This document shows, piece by piece, positions 50,882-60,300 of a DNA stretch of 64,000 nt (position 1 is its first letter; the number at the start of each line of letters is the position of its first letter). A program made the translations under genes and the position numbers. The DNA comes from AP-16 sp963755055 (GTDB taxonomy: Bacteria > Pseudomonadota > Alphaproteobacteria > Rhizobiales > Xanthobacteraceae), in the NCBI GenBank assembly GCA_963755055.1, contig CAVWIS010000024.1, forward strand, positions 1 through 64,000, given 5' to 3'. The notes below the pieces were generated by a model, which saw nothing but the letters and a program-made list of their open reading frames with translations, was not told the origin of the DNA and did no database searches.

Positions 50882-51067
50882 ATGGCGAACTTCAACACCG
50901 CCACGGCATTCACCCCGGCGACGGGCGGCAGGCCGGGATCGCTCACCGCAGTATTGGGCGGTCAGGTCGTCCGCGCCATCGTTGCGATTGCGCTGATCGC
51001 GCCAGACCGGGGCGCGCTCCGACAGCTCGATCGGGTTCGGATCGATCTGCCTGATCGAAATCGGTGA
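50882..51067 (+). CDS. Possible small protein (weak)
   Basis: ATG 50882 follows GACAAGGAA. The 61-residue product MANFNTATAFTPATGGRPGSLTAVLGGQVVRAIVAIALIAPDRGAL has one hydrophobic segment (VVRAIVAIALIAP). The C-terminal part is Arg-rich and not convincing, and an overlapping frame on the other strand runs through it. It is listed as possible because of the ribosome-binding site and the start. Confidence 0.3.
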   Translation: MANFNTATAFTPATGGRPGSLTAVLGGQVVRAIVAIALIAPDRGALRQLDRVRIDLPDRNR

Positions 51068-51169
51068 CAGCCCATGTCGGTCATCGACAAGGACCGAAGG
51101 ACCTCGCTTGCTCCGGGCAAACGGTTCTGGTTCTATTGCGCGCCCCAACTCCGACCGGCGAAGTGACCC

Positions 51170-51811
51170 ATGTACCGGCCCGACCACTTCCGCGTCGACG
51201 ACTTGCCGATGATGCATGCGCTGATGCGGGCAAGGCCCCTGGTGGCGCTCGTATCGGGAGGCCCGGAAGGCCTCTACGCCAGCCATCTGCCGACCGTCCT
51301 CAAGGACGACGGACCCTATGGAGCCGTCGAGTTCCATCTCGCCCGCGCCAACCCGCACTGGAAGCAACTTGCCGAGCGAGACGAAGCGCTGATGATTTTT
51401 CAGGGACCGGAGGGATACATCACGCCCAATTGGTACCCCTCGAAGGCCGAGCACGCGAAGGTCGTGCCGACGTGGAATTATGCGGCCGTGCACGCCTATG
51501 GTCGGGCCGAGGTGATGCAGGACAAGGACTGGATCCGGAGCCACGTCGCCGAGCTGACCGCTCAGCAGGAGAGGAGCGAGCTCCAGCCATGGGCGCTCAC
51601 CGATGCGCCCGAGACCTACATCGCCGCGATGGTGCGTGGCATCGTCGGCTTCCGCCTAGTCATCAGCCGGCTCGAGGGCAAATGGAAGATGAGCCAGAAC
51701 CGCGAGATGCAGGATCGCGCCGGCGTCGTGGAAGGCCTCGCGAAGCGGGCACAGGGCGACGATCCCGAGATCGCGAAAATCGTCCAGCGTCAGGTCGAGC
51801 CGCGCGGTTGA
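51170..51811 (+). CDS. FMN-binding PaiB-family protein
   Basis: This 213-residue protein shows the PaiB/FMN-binding split-barrel pattern: MYRPDHFRVDDLPMMHALMRARPLVALVS, GLYASHLPTVLKDD, VEFHLARANPHWKQL, FQGPEGYITPNWYPSKAEHAKVVPTWNY (the YI-P-WY signature) and VRGIVGFRLVISRLEGKWKMSQNRE. PaiB in Bacillus represses sporulation and protease genes, while in other bacteria homologues are thought to bind flavin. The start is ATG 51170. The opposite-strand frame is a shadow. It is convergent with the ThDP enzyme gene. Confidence 0.9.
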   Translation: MYRPDHFRVDDLPMMHALMRARPLVALVSGGPEGLYASHLPTVLKDDGPYGAVEFHLARANPHWKQLAERDEALMIFQGPEGYITPNWYPSKAEHAKVVPTWNYAAVHAYGRAEVMQDKDWIRSHVAELTAQQERSELQPWALTDAPETYIAAMVRGIVGFRLVISRLEGKWKMSQNREMQDRAGVVEGLAKRAQGDDPEIAKIVQRQVEPRG

Positions 51812-51839
51812 GGCGCCTAAGCGGCGCTGCCTGGCGGGA

Positions 51840-53621
51840 TCACTCCGCTCCGTAGCCGGGCTCGACGCGCACGTCGACAACCACGACCTCGCCCTGGTCG
51901 ACCGCCGCCAGCGCCTGGGCAAAAATTGCGGACAGATCCGCCGGCGCCTCGACCGGACCCAGCCCGCGCGCGCCCTGGGCGGAGGCGAGACCGGCGAGGT
52001 CGATGTCCGGATCGGCGATGCGCTGGCCGATCCATTTGTTGGCGATCGGCCGCGAGCGCATTTTGGCCATGCGTTCCTGATGAACCTCGTCGTTGTAGAA
52101 CGAGCGATTGTTGGCGACGACGATGAGCAGCGGCAGGCGATAATGCACCGCGGTCCACAGCGCCGTCACCCCCATCAAGAAATCGCCGTCTCCGCACACC
52201 GCCACCACCATGCGCCCGGATCCTTTGAGCGCCAGCGCCGCGCCGACCGCAATTCCTGGCCCGGCGCCGAGCCCGGCGCCGCCATCGGAGCCGAGAAAAT
52301 CGAGCGGGTGGCGGAACGGCCACCATGCGCCGCTCCACGACAGCGGGAGGTGGGCCAGCGATATCTTGCGATCGCCGACGGCGCGGCGCAGGGCAAGTGC
52401 CAGATCCTCGACCGTCAACCGCCCGGCGGAGACCGGCGGGGCGGCACGGGCTGATGAGGCGGCCGGGCGTGCGGCGCGGGGCGTGGCGGTCGGCCCGAGG
52501 GCTTCCACCAGTTGCGTCGCAACGACGTCCGGCTCGGCGGCCAGCAGGAGATCGACGGGGGGAAGACCCTGGTGGTCCATGCTCCATCCGTTGTGAAGCT
52601 GATGGTCGATCGAGGCCTGAAGGATTTTCGCGTCGGGCATCGCGCCGTCGAGCGCCGACTTGAGCGTGCCGGCGAGGTCCACCCAGTCGAGGCTGAGAAT
52701 CACGTCCGCCGCCCGGATTGCCGCAAAGGCCTCGCGGTCCGGCGCGATCATGCAGGGCGCGCCCAGATGCAGCGGATGATCGGTCGGGAACGCGGCGCCG
52801 ACCTTGAGATCGGCCACCACCCGCGCGCCAAGCGCCTCGGCGAGGCGGACGCGGGTTGCCCAGGCTGCCGGATCGCGGGAAACCCGTCCGGCGAGAATGA
52901 GCGGCGATGCCGCGGCGGCGAGAAGTTTTGCCGCCTGCTCGATCAGATCCTTGGGCACCGCCGAGGCCGCCTGCGGCGCGAAGCGCGCGCCGTCCACGGG
53001 GGCGAGCGGCTCGGCAAGCCGCGCCTCCTGCAGGCCGGCGTCAAGATTGACGTAGACCGGCCCCCGGGGCGGCACGGCGGCAAGCCATGCGGCGCGCAGC
53101 AGGGCTTCGCGGGCAGCCTGCGGCGAGGCCGGCTGGTCGTCCCACTTGGTGTAGTTCCGCACCAGCGCGCCCTGGTCGCGCGCCGTATGCACCCAGTCGA
53201 TCCATGGCCGCCGCCGCGCCGCGTCGACCGGGCCGGTGGCGCCCAGGATGAGCATCGGCATGCGGTCGCACCAGGCATTGAAGATCGCCATGCTGGCATG
53301 CATCAGGCCGACATTGGAATGAAGCGCCACCGCCATGGCCCGCCCGGTCACCTTGGCATAGCCGTGCGCGATGGCGACCGCGTGCTCCTCGTGCAGGCAC
53401 AGCAGCATCTGCGGCTGCCGGTTGCCGAGAAAGTTGACCAGGCTGTCGTGCAGGCCGCGAAAGCTCGCTCCGGGATTGAGCGCGATATAGGGGATGTCGA
53501 GGGCGCGCAGCGTCTCGGCGACCACATCGCTGCCGAACTCGGCGGCATTTCTTGGCCGCGCGCCTTCCGGCTGCTCGATGGGCAGGCCATGACGGCCGGG
53601 CAGGTCGGGCTTGCGGGTCAT
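51840..53621 (-). CDS. Thiamine-diphosphate-dependent enzyme (acetolactate-synthase/decarboxylase superfamily)
   Basis: This 593-residue enzyme has the three domains of the acetolactate synthase/benzoylformate decarboxylase superfamily. The Pyr domain has the catalytic Glu in CLHEEHAVAIAHGYAKVTG and NVGLMHASMAIFNAWCDRMPMLILGATGP. The middle Rossmann-like domain includes LILAGRVSRDPAAWATRV. The PP domain has the ThDP/Mg motif VVAVCGDGDFLMGVTALWTAVHYRLPLLIVVANNRSFYND. Unlike acetolactate synthase it has no regulatory subunit next to it, so a decarboxylase or lyase is likelier. The start at 53621 gives MTRKPDLPGRHG; upstream residues are not credible. Divergent from the cupin gene, sharing a 260-bp spacer. 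Confidence 0.87.
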   Translation of the reverse strand: MTRKPDLPGRHGLPIEQPEGARPRNAAEFGSDVVAETLRALDIPYIALNPGASFRGLHDSLVNFLGNRQPQMLLCLHEEHAVAIAHGYAKVTGRAMAVALHSNVGLMHASMAIFNAWCDRMPMLILGATGPVDAARRRPWIDWVHTARDQGALVRNYTKWDDQPASPQAAREALLRAAWLAAVPPRGPVYVNLDAGLQEARLAEPLAPVDGARFAPQAASAVPKDLIEQAAKLLAAAASPLILAGRVSRDPAAWATRVRLAEALGARVVADLKVGAAFPTDHPLHLGAPCMIAPDREAFAAIRAADVILSLDWVDLAGTLKSALDGAMPDAKILQASIDHQLHNGWSMDHQGLPPVDLLLAAEPDVVATQLVEALGPTATPRAARPAASSARAAPPVSAGRLTVEDLALALRRAVGDRKISLAHLPLSWSGAWWPFRHPLDFLGSDGGAGLGAGPGIAVGAALALKGSGRMVVAVCGDGDFLMGVTALWTAVHYRLPLLIVVANNRSFYNDEVHQERMAKMRSRPIANKWIGQRIADPDIDLAGLASAQGARGLGPVEAPADLSAIFAQALAAVDQGEVVVVDVRVEPGYGAE

Positions 53622-53881
53622 GCGCGGCCCCGTGGAAAAGTCGAGGTTGGCGGCGTCAGCATGTCGACATGACGAGCGAGGCGATTGGCTTGCCGCACAC
53701 ATGATACACGGTTCCGCCCATTTTGACGGCGCTCCGAGTCGACGCTGAGCAAGCCCATCGAGCCAATTGCCTCGCATCCGGCGAATGCGTAGTCTCGGGC
53801 TTGCCCCGAGCCGGCTGCGCCGGACGGCGTCGTCTTGCCGTTGCGCATCGGCATCCCGATCCTGCGACCAGGGAGAATTCC

Positions 53882-54298
53882 ATGTCATCACAAGCCCGCC
53901 GCGTCGTGCATGCCGATATCAAGCCGGAGAACGCACCGGAGCTCGCCTCGCGCTACCTCGATGTCCCCAACATGCCGTGGGAGAAGACCAAGTTTCCCGG
54001 CATCGAGATCAAGATGCTGTATACCGACGACAGCGGCGTCACCACCGCGTTGTTCCGCCTGGCGCCGGGTGCGGTCGTCCCGCTGCACGAGCACACCGCG
54101 CTGGAGCAGACCTATGTGCTCGAGGGCACGCTCGAGGATCATGAGGGCGTGTGCGGACCCGGCCAGTTCGTGTGGCGGCCGGCCGGCAACCAGCACGAGG
54201 CGGTGTCGCCGAACGGCGCGCTCATCCTCGGCTTCTTCCTCAAGCCGAACCGCTTCGCCTACGGGGAAAAATTCTTCACCGAAGAGGGCGCGAGATAG
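53882..54298 (+). CDS. Cupin-domain protein
   Basis: This 138-residue single-domain cupin has the motif 1 metal ligands (LAPGAVVPLHEHTALEQTYVLEG), with His-His-Glu order, and motif 2 GPGQFVWRPAGNQHEAVSPNGALILG with the last His. It resembles ChrR-like anti-sigma cupins and small metal-dependent dioxygenases; the fold alone does not settle the activity. The start follows GGGAGAATTCC. It is divergent from the ThDP enzyme, and the pair may be co-regulated. Confidence 0.85.
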   Translation: MSSQARRVVHADIKPENAPELASRYLDVPNMPWEKTKFPGIEIKMLYTDDSGVTTALFRLAPGAVVPLHEHTALEQTYVLEGTLEDHEGVCGPGQFVWRPAGNQHEAVSPNGALILGFFLKPNRFAYGEKFFTEEGAR

Positions 54299-54422
54299 CG
54301 GCAGACGCCATGCCGCAATCGACTCGAGCGATTGCGGCAGGCTCCGCGCAAATCGCGCCACCTCGGCCGGCGACTTCAGCACGATGCCGCGCATTGCCGC
54401 CGGCAGGGTCGCCAGGATCGCC

Positions 54423-55709
54423 ATGATTGACGGTGCAAGAGTCCCCGATGACGTGGGCGCCCTGGTCGTTTCGCCAAGGGCCTATGCAAGACAGCGGCAA
54501 CTCCTTGCCGGCTTCCGATGGCTTCGGGCGAACAACCCGATCGGCCGGGTGGAAATCGAGGGATTCGATCCATTCTGGGCGGTGACCAGACACGCCGACA
54601 TCATCGATGTGGCGAGCCGCCACGACCTCTTCCACAACGGGGACCGCGGGACCGCTCTCGTGCCGCGCGCCGCCGACGAGATGGCCCGGGATTTGACGGG
54701 CGGCAGCCCGCATGTGTTCCGAAGCCTCCTGCACATGGACGCGCCGCACCATGGGGAATATCGGCGCATTACCCAGGCCTGGTTCACGCAACAGAAGGTC
54801 GCGGCGCTTGCGGATCGGATCCGTGCAGTCGCCCGTTGCTCCATTGATCGCATGGCCGCGCGGGCAGATGCCTGCGACTTCGTCCGCGACATCGCGATCC
54901 ACTATCCGTTGCGTGTCATCATGGAGATGCTGGGCGTTCCCGCGGAGGACGACGTCCTGATGCTCGGGGCAACCCAGGATCTGTTCCGCAGTCAGGACGA
55001 AGAGCTTGGGCGCGCCGGCAAGGCGAGCAGGGATCCGACCAGGCACACGCAACAGCTTTCCGCGGCGTTCGCCGAGTTCCGGTCCTATTTCACCCCGCTG
55101 ATGGAGGCGCGCCGCAAGGCTCCGCGCGACGATCTGGCGAGCGTCGTTGCCAATGCCGGGATCGACGGACAGCCGATCTGCCCGCTCGAGGCGATGAGCT
55201 ACTACATGATCTTCGCGACTGCCGGTCATCATACCGTGGCATCCGCGATATCCGGGGCGATCTGGGCGCTCTGCGAGAATCCCGACGAATTCCGCAAGAT
55301 CAAGGCCGATGCCGGCCTGATCGCGAGCCTCGTCGAGGAGGCGGTGCGCTGGACGACCCCCGCGCAGCACGTCATGCGCACCGCGACCAAGGACACGCAA
55401 ATGCGCGGACGACGCATTGCCAGGGGCGACTGGCTCATGCTGTGCCATCTCTCCGGAAACCGCGACGAGGAGGCTTTTGAGCAGCCGGAGCGCTTTTGCG
55501 TCGATCGTGGTTGGTCGCGCAACGTCGCTTTCGGTCATGGGGTTCATGCATGCCTCGGCCAGCATCTCGCCCGTCTCGAGATGCGGATCTTCTTCGAGGA
55601 GCTGCTTGCCCGGCTCGAATGGATCGAGATGGCCGGCACGCCCCGACGCTCCGCGTCGCTCTATGTCGGCGGCCCGAAGAGTTTGCCGGTCCGCTTCAAG
55701 ATGCTCTGA
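54423..55709 (+). CDS. Cytochrome P450
   Basis: This 428-residue monooxygenase has the K-helix ExxR (LVEEAVRWTTP), the heme-binding loop FGHGVHACLGQHLARLEMRIFFEEL with the Cys thiolate ligand, and RFCVDRGWSRN. The I-helix motif is AGHHTVAS instead of the usual AGxD/ETT, so the acidic residue of the acid-alcohol pair is replaced by His. No redox partner gene is adjacent, so external ferredoxin and reductase would be required. The first residues (MIDGARVPDDVGALVVSPRAYARQRQ) fit soluble bacterial P450s. It is followed after 18 bases by the serine-hydrolase gene. Confidence 0.92.
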   Translation: MIDGARVPDDVGALVVSPRAYARQRQLLAGFRWLRANNPIGRVEIEGFDPFWAVTRHADIIDVASRHDLFHNGDRGTALVPRAADEMARDLTGGSPHVFRSLLHMDAPHHGEYRRITQAWFTQQKVAALADRIRAVARCSIDRMAARADACDFVRDIAIHYPLRVIMEMLGVPAEDDVLMLGATQDLFRSQDEELGRAGKASRDPTRHTQQLSAAFAEFRSYFTPLMEARRKAPRDDLASVVANAGIDGQPICPLEAMSYYMIFATAGHHTVASAISGAIWALCENPDEFRKIKADAGLIASLVEEAVRWTTPAQHVMRTATKDTQMRGRRIARGDWLMLCHLSGNRDEEAFEQPERFCVDRGWSRNVAFGHGVHACLGQHLARLEMRIFFEELLARLEWIEMAGTPRRSASLYVGGPKSLPVRFKML

Positions 55710-55727
55710 GCAATTGGAGGAGATCAC

Positions 55728-57149
55728 ATGCAAGGCTTGCGTTCGGACACGGTTCCGGGCTTGGAGCAGGTCATCGCGGACGCCATCCGGCAATTTCAGC
55801 CGGTCGACGACGCCGGCATTGCCCTGGCGGTCATCAAGGACGGCGCCGTCTGCTACACCGGCGGTTTTGGTTTGCGTGACCGCGGCTCGGCGGCCAAGGT
55901 CGGCCCGGACACGTTTTTTGCCATCGGCTCCGCCACCAAAGCCTTCACCAGCATGGTCGCCTGCGTGCTCGCGGCGGAGGGAAAGTTCGCTCTCGACGTT
56001 CCCGTCAAGCAGTATCTTCCCGACTTCAGGATGAAGGACGGACAGGCAACCGACGGAATGACGTTGGAAGACATTCTTTGCCATCGCACCGGGCTGCCGC
56101 GATACGACGCACTTTGGTATCTCGGCCCGTTCGACAGATCGCAATTGTTCTATCGTCTTCAATATTTGGAACCGCGCCCGGGCCCGGCCGGAGGCTTCCG
56201 CAGGAAATTCGAATACAACAACATGATGTACATGGTGGCAGGATTTCTGATGGAATCGCTCCTGGGGGAGACCTGGGAGGACATCGTTCGGACCCGCATC
56301 TTCAATCGATTGGGAATGTCGGAGAGCAGCTTCACCCTCGGCGATCTCTTGAAGAAGGACGACTATGCCAAGGGTTACGAGGTTGCCACCGAGGTGCCGC
56401 TCAAGGGCTTCGAGAACATCGGACCTGCGGCCGCAATCAACTCGAACGCCCTCGAAATGGCGAAATGGATGCTGTTGTTGCTCGGTCGCGGTACCACCTC
56501 GAACGGAACTGCGATCATCGGTTCCCGCGACTTCGCCGCGATGCTGACCAGCCGTATCCGGGTCAAGCAGGGACTCGACTATGCGCTGGGCTGGTATCTG
56601 TCCGCGGTTCACGGCAAACGGCTGGTCTTGCACGACGGTGACGCCGACGGCTGCACGGCCTACGTATCGTTTCTTCCCGACGACGGCGCAGCGGTGGTTG
56701 CGCTGACCAACCAGCAGGGCACCGCGAGCACGGTCGGAAGGTGGCCTGACAACGTCGTGGCGGCGATCTACGATCATCTCCTCAGCGGGGCGCTGGGCTA
56801 TCGGACCGCCTTGCCTGTAGAATTGTCCCGCCGCGAGCTGTTCGAGGCTGCCGGATCACGGAGCCCGTCGGCAGCTTCGAGCCCCGGCGACTACACGGGA
56901 ATGTTCTCGGATCCGGGATTTGGCGACATATCGGTGAGTTTGTCCGGACACGGTCTGTATATCAATTACTACACCCATCGATGGCCTCTTGAGCCGGTGC
57001 TGACCGACGGGTTCAATTTCCAGGTCCATGCGTTCGGGATGGATTTCGATGTGCCGGTTTTCTACAAACGTGACAACGGCGGGAAGATCATTGCGTTGAC
57101 CTTGACGCTCAGATTGGACCTGAAGCCGGTTCGGTTCGTCAAGCGATGA
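55728..57149 (+). CDS. Serine hydrolase, class C beta-lactamase/esterase type
   Basis: This 473-residue protein has the S-x-x-K nucleophile (FAIGSATKAFTSM), the Y-x-N motif (FEYNNMMYMVAGF), and the third motif with HDGDADG as the KTG equivalent. Residues ~400-470 form a C-terminal beta-rich domain. No signal peptide at the chosen start, which follows GGAGGAG. Family members include esterases, D-amino acid peptidases and penicillin-binding-like hydrolases. Cytosolic location and position after a P450 gene suggest an esterase acting on the oxidised product, which is inference. Confidence 0.88.
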   Translation: MQGLRSDTVPGLEQVIADAIRQFQPVDDAGIALAVIKDGAVCYTGGFGLRDRGSAAKVGPDTFFAIGSATKAFTSMVACVLAAEGKFALDVPVKQYLPDFRMKDGQATDGMTLEDILCHRTGLPRYDALWYLGPFDRSQLFYRLQYLEPRPGPAGGFRRKFEYNNMMYMVAGFLMESLLGETWEDIVRTRIFNRLGMSESSFTLGDLLKKDDYAKGYEVATEVPLKGFENIGPAAAINSNALEMAKWMLLLLGRGTTSNGTAIIGSRDFAAMLTSRIRVKQGLDYALGWYLSAVHGKRLVLHDGDADGCTAYVSFLPDDGAAVVALTNQQGTASTVGRWPDNVVAAIYDHLLSGALGYRTALPVELSRRELFEAAGSRSPSAASSPGDYTGMFSDPGFGDISVSLSGHGLYINYYTHRWPLEPVLTDGFNFQVHAFGMDFDVPVFYKRDNGGKIIALTLTLRLDLKPVRFVKR

Positions 57150-57360
57150 GCAATTCGCTGCCTGGTTGAGTTGGTCCTCGCATCAATCGCGACGTGGGCC
57201 GGTCGTCGAACGGCCGGACGGGCCGGCGGCGCTCTTGCCCCAGTGATGGCCGTGCGGCCGCGATGGCACCTCCGCCGCATCGGCGCCATGTCGATCCGGC
57301 CGCCTGCCGAGCCGCCTGCCGACGACGAAACGTAATGGTATCGCAGGCGGTCCGGCGATA

Positions 57361-60300
57361 ATGTCGATCACCGCTCATGCTTCGGCGGTACAGGATCGAG
57401 CGATGCTTTGCCCGGGTTGCGGCGCCGACAACGGCACGACAAATGCGTTCTGCGGGACCTGCGGAACGCCGCTCGGGCCGATGTGTGCCGCCTGCGGTCA
57501 TGTCAGTCCGCTCAATGCCCGTTTCTGCGGCCGATGCGGGACCCCGCTGGCGGCGCCGGTACCCTCCGGGCACTCCTCGGAGCAGCTGCTTCGGGCGCTG
57601 AGCGCGCGTGGAGGCGAGCGCAAGCGGTTGACCGTGATGTTCGCCGATATCCGCAATTCGACCGGCCTGATCGACCGTATCGACCCCGAGGATGCGATGC
57701 GGCGAATGCAGCCTGCGATTGACGCCATGCGGAGTGCGGTCGATCGCTACGGAGGCGTAGTCAACCGGGTGCAGGGCGACGGTGTCATGGCGCTGTTCGG
57801 GGCGCCGCGGTCGCACGAGGATCATGCGGTGCGGGCATGCCTGGCAGCTCTCGCCATGCAGGACGCCGTGGCCCGTTTCGGCGATCCCGAGGTGAGCATT
57901 CGGGTCGGGCTGCACACCGGCGAGGTCGTGGTGCAGGCGGTGGAGACCAGCCTCTATCAGACCTATGACGCCGCGGGCGCGGTGGTCCATCTGGCAAGCC
58001 GCATGGAGCAGATGGCGGAAGGGGGCGGCATTCTGCTTACCGCCGACACCCTGGCGGCCGCCAGACAATTCATCCAGGTCAAGCCGCTTGGACCGCAGGC
58101 AATTCGCGGGATGCTGTCCGCGGTCGAGGTCTTCAAGCTCGTCGGCGTGAGGAATGCTCCGGCGAGCGAGTTGTTCCGCAGCCGGCCGCACCTCAGCCGG
58201 CTGACCGGTCGCCAGCAGCAGGTCGATGCGGTCGAGGCCGCTCTGGCGGACGCCGCCGGCGGCGATGCCCGCGTCGTCGGCGTGGTGGGGGAAGAGGGGG
58301 TCGGAAAGAGCCGGCTGTGCTTTGAATTCGCCGAAAGCTGCCGGAGACGGGGCATCCGGGTGTACGAGGCGCGCGTGCTGGCTCACGGGCGCGCCACGCC
58401 GTTTCAGCCCGTCCTCGAGCTGTTGCGGGCTTCTCTGGGTGTCAGAGCCGGAGATCCGGCCGAAGCAACTCGGCGCCGCATCGCCAGTGTCGTGGGGAGC
58501 CTCCCGGGCGGCGGCGAAGGATTACCGCTTCTTCTCGACTTCCTCGGCTTAGCTGACGCCGCCTACCCGGTACCGAGGCTCGACCCGCTCGTGCGCAAGA
58601 CGCGGCTGATGGAGTTGATCTGCAACCTGGCGCGTTCCGCACCGCGGGACCAGGCAACCGTCGTGCTCGTGGAGGATCTGCATTGGATCGATGCGGCGAG
58701 CGAGGAGTTCATCGAAGCGCTGGCAGACGCGGTGATCGGCACGCCGACCTTGCTTCTGCTCAATTTTCGGCCGGACTATTCGGCGGCCTGGATGCGGCGA
58801 TCGCATTACCGGCAAATCAACGTGTCCCGCCTGGACCCCGCCAATGCCGACGATCTGCTGCGCGATCTGCTCGGCGACGACGCTTCCCTTGCCCTGGTTT
58901 CCCGCAACATCGCCTGGCGCGCGCAAGGCAATCCGTTCTTCATCGAGGAGCTCGTCAACTCGCTGGTCGAACGCGGCGATTTTCAGGGAACGCGCGGAGC
59001 CTACCGTCTCGCCGGGGGAATCGATACGGTTCCGCTGCCGGCGACCGTCGAGGCTCTCCTCGCGGCGCGCATCGATCGGCTCGAGGAGCACCCCAAACAG
59101 GTGTTGCAGAGCGCCGCCGTGATCGGGCGGGAGCTTCCGGTTGCGATCCTCGAGGCAGTGACCAATCTGCAGCCCGCCGAGATTGCGGACGCGCTCCGGC
59201 AACTGCGACAGGCGGAATTGCTCCACGAGTTGCCGCCTCACGAGGGAGCGCTGCATGCCTTCCGCCACCCGCTCATCCAGGAAGTCGCCTATCGGTCGCT
59301 GCTGCACACCCGGCAACGCACGATTCATGCCGCTGTCGCGGCCGCCATCAAGACGCACTTCAAGGATCGCGTCGAGGAGTGGGCAAGCCTGTTGGCCTAT
59401 CATCTGGAACAGGCGGGCGATACGATGCAGGCCGCGCAGGCCAATATCCGCGCCGCCCTGTGGTTCGGCTCCACCGATGCCAGCCAGGCGTTGAGGACCT
59501 GGAAGAAGGTCCACGACCTCCTGAACCTTCAGCCGCCGTCCGAGTCGATAGCCTATCTCCGCTCGGTGACATGTCACCAGATCATGAATTTCGGTTGGCG
59601 AGAGGGGATGTCGGCCGAGGAAGCGAAAGGTTACTTCGAGGAAGCCAAGGAATTGGCGCTTGCCGCCGGCAATTTGCGAGGCAATGCGGCGCTGCACGCG
59701 GTCTTCGGGCGGATCCTGGCGGCCAGCGGATCGGCGGACGAATACGTCTCGCGCATCCGCGAAGCCGAGGCTCTCGTCGGAGAATCCAGCGATGCCAGTC
59801 TGCAGGTGACCCTCAAGGCGGTCCTGTGCCACGCCTTGCGCCTTGCCGGTCGGCTGCAGAGCGCCTTGACGGTCAACATCGAGGCGACGAACCGCGCTCA
59901 CGAGATCGGCGAGTTCGATCGCGGCATCCTCGGGTTCGATATCGAGCGTTGGCTTACCGTGATGCGTGGTCAGCTCCTGATTCTGCTCGGCCGGTTCGAC
60001 GAGGCGCGGCCATATCTCGATCGATTGTTGCAGGTGGATGCCGCCCAGCGCGATATCACAAGCCACGTGGCGTGCGTCGCCTACGTGGATTTGGCGTGGG
60101 CCGAAGGCGACGCGCATCTCGCCGAGGCGCATGCGGCGCAGGCTATCGCCACGGCCGTCAACGGCAGTCCGTACGAGCAGGTCCATGCGCGCGCGTGCCG
60201 AGGCCTCTCTCATATTGTCGCCGGACGACTCGACTCGGCAGTCGAGGACCTCGCGGAGACACTCTCCTACGCGCGACGGCGTCGGGCGGGGCTGGAGATC

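Noticed and set aside
54276..56777. Long minus-strand open frame of 833 codons over the P450 and serine hydrolase genes
   Set aside because: It is an antisense shadow of strongly biased GC-rich coding sequence; it has no domain motifs, while the plus strand encodes complete P450 and hydrolase motifs.
58549..60213. Minus-strand open frame of 554 codons over the cyclase/AAA gene
   Set aside because: Antisense shadow without motifs.
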